Origin: Ignelater luminosus
Taxonomy: Eukaryota > Arthropoda > Insecta > Coleoptera > Elateridae
NCBI GenBank assembly: GCA_011009095.1
Contig: VTPC01000907.1
Coordinates: forward strand, 41,254 to 105,253
Reading direction: 5' to 3'
Length of the DNA: 64,000 bases
Below the pieces are notes generated by a model. The model had not been told where the DNA came from and made no database searches. It saw only the letters and a list, made by a program, of their open reading frames with translations. Below are positions 13,301 through 25,273 of this stretch, piece by piece; within the stretch, counting starts at the first letter, position 1; each line of letters starts with the position of its first letter. Both the position numbers and the translations under genes were made by a program.

Positions 13301-15640
13301 CAATGCTGTACCAATTATTACTGTTTATATACATAATTATACCTAATAAAACGCTTGTGGATGTACCAAGAATAGTAATTAAAGCAATAACGACGGAAAT
13401 GACGTTGAACACAAACGAATAAAACCAGCGAATAGCAGTCTCTATTCATGCCTATCATGAACAAAAATATATTAAGGGTAGGTATTTCTATCAATATCGG
13501 CTTTCCTATGTAGGTCAAAAAACAAGTTACTTTGAAACTACATTGTATATTTAATAAACTAATAATAAAGCAACAAATATTACAATTAGGAAAGAGAAAA
13601 AATTCAATTATTAAAAATTTCATACGTTTTCGGTCACGTACAATCCACAAATTATAAATTCGTTGAATGGAGTAACATCGTATTTCTCTCACACCCCTGG
13701 ATATACATTACATATGCTATCATCTGTAACAAATCGCTACAAACCAATTCACATATTCCCAAACTGAATCTGTGGTAATCCAATACATCATGCACAGCCT
13801 TACCACTTTAATAAATCACTGCTCCACAGCACACAAATTGACACCTTCACACCCCACCATCGAAACTGTACACAACACGCCTATTTCTCCCCCTCTAGCT
13901 AGATTACACAACATGTCGCTATCCCCACTTTTTTATCTCCCCACTGAATCCTTTTGCTCCCTCCATTTATTACCCCACCTACAGAAGGGGCAGGGCGTGA
14001 GAACCAATCACTGCAACGACGTGTGTGGTCCACAGGTCTTCATTACATCTTGTGTTGCCAATTTAACAATTTGAAACGTGGATGGAGATAGATACATTGA
14101 ATAGTTCCGAAGTTTGAGAGAGATGTGAATTAACACAGCTCAGCGGTTGCGTCCCAATATAATTAAGGTGATTGTTAATGTACACTCAAAATATTCTTAT
14201 TGGGTTTCAGATATTATAGTTAAACCATATGTGGTTCAAGCATCATCTATCATTTGATTAATTATTCATTAGCGGGTCTTTAATCTCTCCCACAGTTCAG
14301 ACGCACTCACACATTTGTCGTTTTAAGTTTTTAAAGATGTTGAAAATTTGTTTTTAATTTGTTTGGTAATAAATTTAAGGATGTTCGCTTTTAAATTATT
14401 AGTTTTCCGTGTAATTTTTCAACGTAGAAAAAATTAGCTAAAGGTAATAAATACTTTATAAAAAAAGTGGTAATGGTGAGACTGTTAAACTTATAAATAA
14501 CACATTTTTTGTTTCTAATTTGAGTAGAGAAGTGATTAAGATATTGGAAACAAAATATTAACAAGAGTAAAGAAACCTATATGTTTATTGTTATTGCTTT
14601 TTTTTTTTCTAAGTGTGAAAGAGTCTTTATATAAAAGTTATATTGTAATACAGGGTGTCCTCGTTATATGTTAAGGTTAAAGTGACCAACGATTAATACT
14701 AGTAGATATTGACATAATGTTCTTTTTTTAAATTGAAACACTGTAGAATTAAAAACCTGTAGGATCTGTTATAGGTAGTTATAAATTACTTTATACTTTA
14801 ACTTTGGGTTGGCATGCCAGCAATTCTCAATATCTCCCCGAATAATGTAAGTAATGGATATTAAAAAACAGCATATCAGAACAGTTCTCTACATTTTATG
14901 TTTTTCTAAGTTTAACAGCTTTTGCCAGGCTTATTTCCCATTCCTTCTCAACTCGGTCAATTTATTTAAATAAGGACGTTTTTGGAAATTTTACTTTCAA
15001 GGACAATAATGTCAATCGAGCAAGTGTACAAAAAATTGTTGAATATTTTAACAAAATCAAAACTTTAATATTTTTTAGAATTGCCTCAAGTATTTGTTTA
15101 ACTATGGACTTGTGCTAAAACACATCAGTCAAACTGCATTTTCTTTATTTACACATTACTCTATGTTGATGAGAACAATTAAACAAAATGACGTGTAATA
15201 AGAATTCTGCCCAATCTTCTTTATTTTGGCTAATGGTGTAGTACGCCACGTTGGTGACTTAATGTAGATAAAGCAATTTTATTTTGCACAAAACACAGTT
15301 TGTAAATAATACAACGAAGAAAAATACAATTGAATTGCTTATTGCGCCCTAATACATCGGTACATGTTAATTGATACATAGTTGATGATAGTCTCGTGTT
15401 TAATGAACGTAGTCAGTTTTAAAGAAGCAAACGGCTATTTGAGCTTAATCTTGAGAGCTGTTGGTGATATTTACTAAGTAAGAACTTTCGAAAATAATTA
15501 CCAACAAATCAGTAGAAAAGTCATCAATCAACATTTTAGTGTGCTAACCAAACCGATCTGGTATTCATGCACTAAGAAAGATATATTGTGAGAATAGGTA
15601 TAATAAAAATTAGTTTCAGTACTACCTTAAGTCAAGCTGA
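10331..15640. other. Non-coding, upstream of the homeobox exon
   Basis: No coding region recognised. It includes a degenerate GT/GTGTAT-rich microsatellite at about 10425-10470, a GC-richer patch at 13780-14050, and an ACAGGGTG-type repeat end at 14653. The short ORFs in this stretch have no recognisable domains. It is the natural place for distal enhancers of the homeobox gene but shows no specific signature. Confidence 0.5.
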
Positions 15641-16170
15641 GCAAAGCATGTTTGCATGTTTTACTCTATGAGACATACACCTATAGTTAATTTCTAGTAT
15701 ATGCAAACTCATTTCAGTGTATATATACCTATTGTCCATGCAAATGATTAGTTTTATTTTGCATATATGGCTTATATAGCAGGCATAATAAGGCATATTT
15801 TAAATCGTATAAATCATTAGGTGTAATACATTTCTTTCACAATAGCACACTGACTTTGATTTTTAAAGCATACATTAATGTAACATTGCTTATTTTTTGC
15901 ATATATTACTAGATTTCTGTGGCATATTTTAGTAATATTCGCACTTTCTTTACGGTACATCTGTCCAGCCTTACTATAGAATCGAGCAATATTTGCATGT
16001 TTTTATCTATGCAAAAACAAGTGTCCAACGATTTTGATTTTTGAAAGCATATCATATAGCATATTAATGTAACACTGCATATTTCTTGCATATATCACTG
16101 GATTCTTATGGCATAGTTTAGTGCATATATGCACTTTCCTTGCGATATATCTGCCCAGTCTTAATTATAA
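15640..16170. repeat. Imperfect tandem repeat, unit about 180-190 bp
   Basis: The block around 15855-15980 (TTGATTTTTAAAGCATA … CATTAATGTAACATTGC … CTGTCCAGCCTTA) recurs at 16033-16166 with the same order of motifs (TTGATTTTTGAAAGCATA … AATGTAACACTGCATA … CTGCCCAGTCTTA). A third, more degenerate unit rich in GCATAT/TGCATG motifs precedes them. No coding capacity. Confidence 0.6.
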
Positions 16171-16860
16171 GTAAATATTTATAATTATTTTTATCGTCTA
16201 CTTTTCTTAGGATGTTCCTATAGATCTAGACCAAGTCTAAGTTAGCTGTCCCAAATATCTTGGAACTTTTTAATTTTCAACAATAAGGGTGATCCTTTCT
16301 CTCTAGCCACTGTTTAGGCTTTTTGAAAGGCTTACTTTGAAATTAAGCAGTGAAGTTTTTAATGAGCCAGGATTTTAACTCTAATAATCAATAACCTTCG
16401 ACACAAAGTAAAGTCGATTTCGACTCAACAAGTATCCAGTAATTCTCAACTTCCTCCCTATTCTCTTATATTTTCTCTATTACCTACCTACAGTATAGTC
16501 CAACATAGTGCAAGGTAGATAATCTTTTAAATTTGCTTCTGGCACTCCCGAACCATACTGTTGAAGTTATTTTTAAAAAACGTTAAGATCTCTGTCAGAA
16601 ACAGGTTTTTTAGTCTTTGCCTCAGGTTCAAAATAACTTTAAAATCTATATGAGACTTACAAATTTATAAGGTAACTAATACGCTTTCGATGTTATTTTC
16701 TGCCGTACCAACCAAATTTTGATAAAACAGGTGTCTTTTTCAAGATATGCCAAATGTGTAGTTTCCAAGCTAGAACAATGATCAGATATTTGGACGAACT
16801 TAAAGTTTGAATCTGATTTCCAAAACTAATCTCAATACGGAAAATTCTACACATATAGAT
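16171..16860. other. Non-coding spacer left of the ISL2EU element
   Basis: AT-rich sequence with one 62-codon minus-strand ORF that resembles nothing I know. No repeat structure was recognised. Confidence 0.4.
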
Positions 16861-16966
16861 GGCGCTGTAAAATCTCAACATGGACGCTAGTTTGAGGATT
16901 CGAGGGTGTCAAATATATGTAGACCTCTTATAAATACACGAAGGTTCTGCTTTAACTTTGTTTAAA

Positions 16967-17830
16967 ATGGTGAATATTGATCTAGCAGATATTTTAAAGT
17001 ACGTAGGCGTAGCTATACGGCCTTTTAAAGAAGGTAATGAAGTGTTAAAAGCCGGACATATTATTTTATGTGGCTAACAGTCAAGCAAATAGTATCATTG
17101 TGCTTGAAAACATCCAAATTAAACGACCACCCACATAAAATAACTATTACTCTTCATTCAGGTAAGTTTAAGTATAATTAGTAAAATATAATGAATTAAT
17201 TTTTTATTATTGCAGATGCATTGCAATGGAAATGCTACTGTAGTTGTAAAGCTAGGGCAGCAGGTTGATGTAATATTGTAGCAACACTGGATTGCATACT
17301 TATAAAAATAAACAACCAGATTGGGAAGCAAAAATAAAGAAATTTAAAAATCCTGCATTTCATAGCTATGAAAATACAATGTATGGCTTACAACAAGAAA
17401 AACATGCAATCCAAGCTTATGAAAATGAAACTGCTGAAAATTTGCATGCCTGTGGATTAGTTATTAACCCTAACATTCCCTGGACTGGGTGTAGCCCTGA
17501 TGGATTAATTATAAAAAATAGTAGTATAGAAAAAATAGTTGAGATTAAATGCCCCATAAAGGGAAAAACTAAAAGTGCATATTCATTATTATTAGATGGT
17601 GATCTGGATTATTTGAAACTTGTAGATAATAAGGTAACTTTTTATTAAAAAAATTGTAGTTATTATCAAATTCAATTACTAATGGGCATTTTAAATGTAG
17701 TTGAATGCGATTTTATTGTTTACAGTTCTTAAGACATTCATTTGTTGCAATGTACAATTTGACGAGGCTTATTTCGTGGAAATTTTAAGCGGCCTTACTT
17801 TTGTATATTTCACATACTTTATGAATCTAG
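16967..17830 (+). pseudogene. SWIM zinc-finger plus YqaJ-type exonuclease gene of ISL2EU element (broken)
   Basis: Accessory protein of the transposon. The first exon starts MVNIDLADILKYVG at 16967 and contains a stop and frame slips. A 54-bp intron (17162-17215, CAG|GTAAGT … TTGCAG) leads into a SWIM-like cysteine cluster (KCYCSCKA, 17230-17253) whose distal C-x-H half is damaged. The longest open part, 17292-17648, has the PDDEXK core of YqaJ-like nucleases: GCSPDGLI (Asp about residue 70 of this ORF) and VEIKCP (Glu84-x-Lys86). After an in-frame TAA at 17646-17648 the same frame continues with YYQIQ (17661-17675) and ECDFIVYS, the usual YqaJ C-terminal motif, then ends in stops. The role in transposition is unproven for the family; an end-processing nuclease is plausible. 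Confidence 0.75.
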
Positions 17831-17914
17831 ATATTACACAGCAGAAATCAATGTATATTAATTATGCTTGTTTTTATTTAAATTAATAAATAACTATTTA
17901 CAGAAGCTTTACAT

Positions 17915-19379
17915 TCAGAATTTATCTGAACTTAATATAGGTTCATAAAGATTAACCAGAGCACTTACAGTGACGAAAATATCATCTATTAATGGTAATA
18001 ATGTCCACGAGTACCTATTCTTCAGCAATGTAAAGTTCTTGAGTCTCTGAATCCTTCTTTCTACATGAACACGTGCCCTTGCAATTTCTGCAGTCTCTAC
18101 TGCTTCTTCTTTAGAGAATTGGCTTTTACCTCTTCCCAGAAAAAGTGGTCGATAAAGTTTAATATAATTTCTCTTACATTCATCATCTATTAAAAACCCC
18201 TTATCCACCATTATTGCATCATGCCCAGGTATCAATAGTTCTATTATTTTTTCTTTATTAAATATTGCCTTGTCCGAAGCTCGGCCCCCATAAGCTTTAC
18301 TGAGGTAAGTCATCATTCCAGATGGCGAAACACCTATTAATATTTTAATTGTATGGTCTTTTTTGTAAAATGAGTAGCTTCTCATTCTGCATTTCAAACA
18401 ATGGCTTTTTTGAAGTGGTATTTCAGTGCAATCAAGAATTATCCTACAGTTTTTAAATTTTTCAAAACATTTTGGAATGTTTCCTAAAACTTCCTCTTTT
18501 GAAGGGAATTTGATGAAAACCTTAAGAAATGCAGCTAGTATCTTGCAAGTGCTGTTAAAGTACTTCTGTGTAGTAATTGAACTAATATTAAAAAGTATTG
18601 CAAGAAAGCGGAAACTTAACCCCAATTTTATTTTTATTAATGTTAAAAGTATTTTCTTACGGGCACAAACGTTTTTAGTGCCAATTCTAGTATTAACTGC
18701 ATTTGATAATACATTGAATAGTGCCATATTTAGAATTCCAGTACAGAATTTTAGCCGATATTCGTTATTTACAATGTCTGCTATATCGAACTTGGAATTA
18801 TCTATGAATGTATTCACTTGATTTGTCTGAAAAAATGGGTGTATTATTCACTTGAAGTTGCTCTTTGTCAACATCAGCTGTATGTTCTGAATTGTCAACA
18901 TCAACAGTATGTTCTGAATTATCTGTAGCATTTTTGTGATGTCCCTCTGCTAATTCAAGGAGGATTTCTGCTGTTTTTAATCTAGCCTTATCTGCTTGCT
19001 GTTGTTCTCTTTTTCTAACGACTTGCACGATTTTTTTGCTGATCTACATTGACTTTTCGATCACAACTTCCTCGAGGCAAGTTTATAGAAGGGTAAGCTG
19101 TTCTTTTTAAACTTCTTTTTTTGCTAGGTACATCTAATAAAAGATTTAATTCAGTTTAAATGTACGTTTAGTTAATTATGTATTAAATTTACCTGGTAAA
19201 ATGTAATCGTTTTTTGTAAAGTGTGCACTGCATACTTTCATGGAATTAGTTACTCCTTTATCAATTTTGAGTAAGATTTTTCACTTGTTTTTCAGTTTTA
19301 TATTATTCCGGGGAAACCCGTGCATGGATATTCCCTTAGTATAATAGTTTTTGCACTGTGGTACACAACAATACTGCAT
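17915..19379 (-). pseudogene. THAP-domain DDE transposase of ISL2EU element (broken)
   Basis: Transposase gene read leftwards. Exon 1 (19379-19193) encodes a THAP zinc-finger DNA-binding domain: MQYCCVPQCKNYY, HGFP and VCSAHFTKNDYILPG supply the C2CH ligands. The invariant tryptophan position is now TGA. A 59-bp intron (19192-19134, CAG|GTAAAT … TTATTAG) follows. Exon 2 begins DVPSKKRSLKRTAYPSINLP, the usual post-THAP linker, then has a TAG and shifts frame into a polar coiled segment (19028-18798) and again into the catalytic domain. That last ORF, 18817-17915 (300 aa), is intact and carries the DDE_4-type triad: Asp in ILDCTEIPL (129), Asp in YGGRASDKAIF (182) and Glu in RVHVERRIQRLK (253). 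At least three lesions make the whole gene non-functional. Confidence 0.82.
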
Positions 19380-19460
19380 TGCATTCTCGTTTTCAAATGG
19401 CAAATATCGCAAATATCCTCAAATCAGTAACTTTGTAAATTGCCACCAGAGTGAGCTGCG

Positions 19461-22450
19461 GTTATTTAAATTTCCCAATTACTAAAGCTGGGTGACATTC
19501 AGTTCCACATAACGAAGGAAGATTCTGGTTGCTAACATAATTCAGATTTTTGTTTCAGATACCAATCTGTGAATGCAACACACAATGCTAGTACAGTTGC
19601 AATAGAGGAGAGTATTTATCATCGATTCGAAACAATAAGTTGATTAGACAAAACAAAAAATTTATTAATAGCTATAATCTTAAAGGAAATAAAAAATTTT
19701 AGAAAAATGTCAAAAAAAGTGCTGATTAACTTTTACCAAATTTTTTAATTTTATCCATATATTGACTATTGTACTGTTAAGCGTTTACTAATTTACTAAT
19801 TATTATTAGCAAGGTCATTTTTATTTTTATATACCTTATAGTAGGTGGTGATCAGTTTGGAGAAAAGAAGAAAAATTATTTCTAGTTAACAAACAAATGA
19901 AAATTTTCTTTCCTTGAAAATATATAAGAAAGAAAGACAAAAATACATATTACTCTTTAGTACAAAATAATCGAATGGTTTTACAAGTCTCGTTAAAATT
20001 AGTTATCCAGAAACAAAGTTTTAATTAAAAGGAGACTTGAATGACAAGAGTGAAAGACAAATTAAAAAGCGTCTAATTGAACATTCTTTCGCTTTTAAGA
20101 CAGCTTTAAGAGGGTGAAAATGCTTTAGAAAGACTAAGGGGGTAACTAAACTTAATTAATGATTTCTGTAATCTAGAGTTTTCTCACGTTCTTTTGAAAT
20201 TGACCTTTTACTTCCAATGCAAGGAAAGAAAAAACATTTTATTTCGTTATTTAATAGAATTATACACGATATTCTTGTTTGGTTGCTCTGTTTTTCTTAA
20301 ACATTACAATCATGAAACCAATAAAGTTTGTTCTTTCAGAGTCCCCTGAAATAAACTTCACAATGTTGTTAAATTTCAAAAAACTAGAATTATCCATTTC
20401 AAAAACTACTGAGACATTATTTACACAAAACACTAAACTTGGCATATCTGCATCAACTGCAATAACTGCATCCTATTAGATCTTTTTTCTAAATAAATTC
20501 CGCTTTCGATTTTATTGGAAATGGAAATGAAGAATTAATGATGGGTGGTAGACAAGTAAAAGAACAGTAGAGGGGTATTAGTGAGTATAGTATATGAACT
20601 TCGACAATTAATTATAATTATAATTAATAGATAAAAGAATTCAAGCACTTTTTAATGGTTTCCATATTTTGACTTAATTGGCAAGAAACTTTACCTGCCG
20701 ATATTAGAAACTTCATATTACACATTACTAAAAAACTATCTTGTTCTATTATGCCATGATTTCATGATAAAAAATTATTATAGAGTTAATAATCTAAGGG
20801 AAACAAAATTAAAATTTATTTTTTTTCGAAAAGACTATAAACTTTGTATTTTTAAATAAACGGTTAATACCAAAGGAAATTTTTACTGGCTAGAGGGTAT
20901 ATAAGAAAAAGGTAGATAATCTAATTGTTACAATATAAAACGCAATTTTCAAAGACTACAATTTCTTTCAGGCTGATACTTTAATCCAAAGAAGCTCTCG
21001 AATAAATTAAATTACTCCCTCGTCTTCCCGGTGAAATTATTACGTCACGTACAACATTTTTTCTCTCTAGACACTTTTATTTCACTTTCAAATTCCGTCT
21101 TACGCTTCTGAATTACTTTAACGTTTTATTATTGTCCAACTAAAAACAAGAATTCTTTAAACTATAAAATTGTTTGAATAAAGTTTTTATGAAAGCGTTA
21201 AAAGTTAAAAATATTAATGTTCTTTTCTAATATTAAAAATATTTTGAATTCCTAAACCAGAATGACCAAATCTCAGTTTTGCAAAATGATATACTACGTA
21301 GTACACCCAATCTCAATTAATCTTTGATTGGTGTGATTGATACTGGTGTTAACAATGACAAATACAATCAGTTTCATTGTGATTTACGTGCCATTTGTTA
21401 AACAATCAATATTAGACAAGTTTGTCATCTATCAGAGATCATGACCTAAAAACAAATATCATATATAAATCTTATTGATATAATTTGCTATAGGCACGTC
21501 GTGACAATTTATTGTCTAAACAAGCAAACCTAAGAAAAATAAATTTTAGACCTTGTTAATATCTAAAATATTATTGTGACTATAAACATCAAATTAAAGT
21601 TAATTAACGACAGAAGTATCGGCTCTAAATAAAATGGGCATTGTCAGTACTCAGTTTACATGTACAGAACAATTGGTAAAGAATTTAAATATTGAAGGTT
21701 AAAGCATTATTGTACTCTGTACAATGTAATTTTCACCTGCAACATGATGGAAACATTGCATGAGAATTTGTAAAAGTTTACAGCCTTTCTCCTAATCTTC
21801 CATTTCTTTTCATCTCTGTCTACCGTAAAGCCCAGAGCGTAAGACAAGTGCATCATTAGTACTTTGTAATGAAAGGTATTTGGATAAAGGAAATCAATAT
21901 GAACCAAGCAAAGCATTCCATGAAGATGCCTTCCAAGGATTGATTGACCAATAACAGTCTTGTAGAGGTACAATCCCAAAATGGTTTCACAATGTTTACT
22001 TTCAATACTGATTTTCAAAATTTCTTGTACTTAGGACTTTAAAAATCAAATTGTATCAGTTTCACTCAAAAGAGTTGCAGCATTGACTTTTAAAATAGAA
22101 CAAATCGATTGGACGTTTCTACTTTACCTTTAGAAATAAGAATACCTTGTTGATCTTTATAGACGTCAACTTTGATAGGACTTTTCATTTACCAGGTTTT
22201 TGGAAAGCAGGTACACAAAAGAGCCAAGTCTATTTTATTTAATTTTTTATTGATAACTCCTAGTGGTAGCATTTTCAATATACTTTATGACCATATTTAC
22301 AGAAATGTCCAAAATAAACCCAGTGCTGTAATGATTTCCAGCCTTTTTAAATAAATACATTAAAAAAATAGTTTTCAGGTTTCAAACTTGCTTTTTCGTT
22401 TTCCCTCAAAATAACCTTTTTGTAACTTACTATTTTCTGTTAGAAGATAG
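19461..22450. other. Non-coding AT-rich stretch
   Basis: No gene recognised. A 103-codon minus-strand ORF at 21707-22018 and overlapping ORFs near 20270-20480 have no recognisable domain and ordinary AT-rich composition. I treat them as chance or decayed transposon sequence. Confidence 0.4.
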
Positions 22451-22454
22451 CTAA

Positions 22455-22769
22455 CAAGAACAAAAAAGATATCAAATAACCAAACAAAAACCTTTTAAAG
22501 AAACTACTACTGGTGGTGACAGTGAAGAGCCCATTGCAGCTTACAGGGAACTAAGTACGATTCCTTACAAAACAGAAAACGAGTTAGAATTAAGCACGTT
22601 TCTACTAAAGTCGCTAGATGTGCTCGCTTTAGTGACAAGAAAAGTCTCATCAATTAATCAAAAGGTTCAAGGGCGAGTTCGGATGTTAACCGAACAAAAC
22701 ATAAAGAGTTGGGGATGTGTGAAGGCGTTTTTGCACAACATGTTCAACTCTTCAGGATATAAGTTATAA
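22455..22769 (+). pseudogene. Possible retrotransposon Gag-like fragment
   Basis: An open frame without a start Met runs from just after a TAA at 22452 to a TAA at 22767-22769. Its composition is protein-like: charged helical segments, a stretch ELELSTFLLKSLDVLALVT, then QGRVRMLTEQNIKSWGCVKA and FLHNMF. The order helix, small-residue linker, then I-x-S/T-W-x-x-x-K-x-F-L is reminiscent of the capsid-like region of gypsy-type Gag proteins. It has no start codon and is not linked to a pol gene. The resemblance is weak. Confidence 0.3.
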
Positions 22770-23090
22770 GTTGGAGATTCTAATCTGTTTACAATGCCGA
22801 AGAGAAATATCGGATTTGCGTATCTTTGAAAAACCATACATCCCGTGGTGGCTTTGATGCACGTAGTGTTTACCTACTTGATATCGTCAAATAAGCTGGA
22901 AAATTCAATCAGCGAATTAAGTAATAACTCGTTCAAACTTGGAGATAGAAGAATGTATATTTTTTATTTTTTCCTGGACTGTGCTGATTTGGATGAGAAC
23001 TTGTACTGGTTCTATTTAGGTTCTCTTTCTTTTTTCATCCGTTTTTTGATCATTTTTAAGTTTTCTTTTTTCTCTTGAGGGTTATGTATA

Positions 23091-23581
23091 CAGTGTGTTC
23101 ACATTTCGATGCTCACTATTGGGATCTCGGAAATTGTAACAGATACGAAGTCGGTTAAATTAGAAAAGTTTTGGCTATTTTAGAGATCAGTTTACTTATG
23201 CTTTTGTTTATTCAAAAAAGTTCACGGCTTACTAGATATTTGCTAAAAACGAAATTATTTTATATTTTTTAAAGTATAATATCTCAGGAACGAGCAAAGA
23301 TAGAAAAAAACAGCAAAGAGGGTGTTTTAGAGAATTTACTCCGAAGCACAAAAAGAATTATTTTCGCAATTGTCTTTTGTTTTACTTCTGCGGTGAAACG
23401 TAAATCCAATTTTTTTCTAATGGAACGCCTACTTGATTTCCATATTACTGAACTGTACGCCTTAAATGCTTTTCAGTGATACATGGTTTGACATAGCTAT
23501 TTCTTTCTTTTACCGAGTTATGAAGTGAAAATCATTTTTCATCATAATGTGCCATGACACCTAACACACAAAGTCGCTGCT
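23091..23581 (+). mobile_element. Truncated TA-flanked MITE, family of the 31158-32062 foldback
   Basis: Begins CAGTGTGTTCACATTTCGAT directly after TA (23089-23090). It stays closely similar to 31158-31645 for about 490 bp, including the block AGATACGAAGTCGGTTAAAT and the block TTCACGGCTTACTAGATATT. The similarity stops at about 23581, so the right half with its inverted end is missing. Confidence 0.8.
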
Positions 23582-23594
23582 TTTATTTCTTTTA

Positions 23595-24185
23595 CTTACT
23601 TAAAATGACACTCCCAGAATTAGACAGACCCGGGGGACTAAAATTCTAAAAACTCTGCAGAAAACCAATCTGGCAATTAAGTAGGACCTAAATCCAAAAT
23701 CTCTGAATGAATTAAAACTTTGCTGCAGCTATGTATGCACCTGGAACTGCTTGATCTGGTGCTAGTACATTACACGGTACTATTAATAGGATTTTTTTCA
23801 GAAAATCCTCTGATTTGCTGGTTCTACTTGCTTAAGTAAAAAGGTACTCCCAGAATTAGGATGGCCCGGGAGACTAGGAGTTTAAAGACTTCGAGGCCAA
23901 ATCAGTTTGGGGACCAAGTGGGGCTAAAATCCAAAATCTGCTTGAACCGTTACTAGTACCTTGTCTGGCAGTATTAAAAGTGTTGTTTTCAGGAAATTTG
24001 CTGATTTGCTGGTTTTACTTGCTTAAAAAACCACTCCCAAAATTAGACTGGCCGGAAAGACTGAAGACTTGAGACCAAACCAGTCTGGGAACCAAGTAGG
24101 GCCTATATTCAAAATCTTTACATAGTATTATAGAACGGTGATTTTAAAAAATCTGCTGTTTTGCTGATTTTACTTGCTTTTACTT
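23595..24185. repeat. Three-unit imperfect tandem repeat
   Basis: Three units share the motif CTCCCAGAATTAGA..GGCCCGGGAGACT, starting at 23611, 23847 and 24034 (spacing 236 and 187 bp). In each unit this is followed by CCAA.C.G..TGG..A..AAGT.GG.CCTA..TCAAAATCT and, near the end, TTTGCTG.TTTTACTTGCTT. The units are diverged and of uneven length. It abuts the truncated MITE. No coding capacity. Confidence 0.7.
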
Positions 24186-24580
24186 ACAAAAGATCAATAA
24201 CTCGATAGGTTTCCTTTTTTAAGAAATCTTGTAGGTAAAATATTTTATAATAATTATTAAAAATCAAAGCTATCTATGTCTGTATTATTAATATTGACGA
24301 ATATCAAAATCTATATTTTTTAAATTATTCTCACTATTATAACTTATTGTTTACAAATATTACTCTTACAACTTTACAATATTTGTAGATAAGTTAAATA
24401 TAATTGTTATTTTAATTTTTAATATTATTTATCTATAATAGTATATGTATATCTATATTTAGCCACTGAAGATAATAATGGTCATTTTCGAAACGTCTAG
24501 ATATAATAAAAATATAATCGAAATAGAGAATTTTATATATATTATACCTTTTTAACCGAAAGTATTAGTATACTGTTATA

Positions 24581-25168
24581 CAAAGTGTTAAATGTTTCTG
24601 GGTCCAGCTGGCTATGGAATCTAATTTTGTTGCCGCCTTGTTGATTTATTTCAACAACTAATACGTATTTGTTTTCAGTCATTTGTCAATTATAAATGTC
24701 ATTATCCTGCATTCAGCAATTTAGTTAATCTTGTGCTGAAATTTGTTGTATTGTTCCACATTTTTCTCTCTAATTACGCTTATTGCACGAAAAAGTCTTT
24801 TTCAAGACTAAAGTTCTAGGTTTATTACAGTGATGTATAGCTTAAAAAATAGTGGAGGAACGCTGATTGTCGTATTACACGTTTATTATATAAAAATAAT
24901 TAAAGTTTTAAAAGAATATTTAGTATTTATTGGTAACTAGCCGTTTCCCTGCGTTCCCCCCCCCCCATACACCGCTGATTTATTAACAACTTATTTTAAC
25001 TTATTAATTCTTAAAAAACATAAGATTAGGCAACCATCGTAACAACGATGCAATGCGTGTGACGTGACAAGCATTCTAATAAATATCTTGTTTTTCAAAA
25101 GGCGGCAAATGTAGCTGCAAGCATGATTTCACAGCCCACTGGACCCAGAAACATTTATGAACACTTTG
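24581..25168. mobile_element. TA-flanked MITE, TGTTTCTGGGTC family, copy 1
   Basis: Inverted ends: left CAAAGTGTTAAATGTTTCTG at 24581, right the inverted form ending AACACTTTG at 25168. The similarity (GTTTCTGGGTCCAG..GGCT.TG.AATC … TGCCGCCTT) extends about 65-70 bp inward. TA lies immediately outside both ends (24579-24580 and 25169-25170), as for Tc1/mariner-type targets. A C homopolymer lies at about 24956. A shorter relative is at 47674-48047. Confidence 0.75.
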
Positions 25169-25273
25169 TATAAAACATAAAGAATTAACTAGCATTATTA
25201 ACTTTATGGAACTTAAATGCTCACGTGTTTCACAGGTGGTTTTTCTCTTTTCCTTTCTAAAGTATTTTGAATT

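Larger units (their letters stand above)
16860..19460. mobile_element. ISL2EU-type DNA transposon (two-gene, degenerate)
   Basis: About 2.6 kb holding two convergent genes: a SWIM plus YqaJ-nuclease gene on the plus strand (16967-17830) and a THAP plus DDE transposase gene on the minus strand (19379-17915). A PIF/Harbinger-related DDE transposase with a THAP domain paired with a YqaJ nuclease is, as I recall, the hallmark of the ISL2EU superfamily. Both genes carry stops or frameshifts, so the copy is dead. The ends are not certain. The motif TTTGAGGAT at 16891-16899 recurs inverted at 19415-19423 in the expected outer positions and may be part of the terminal inverted repeats. A target duplication was not identified. 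Confidence 0.7.
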
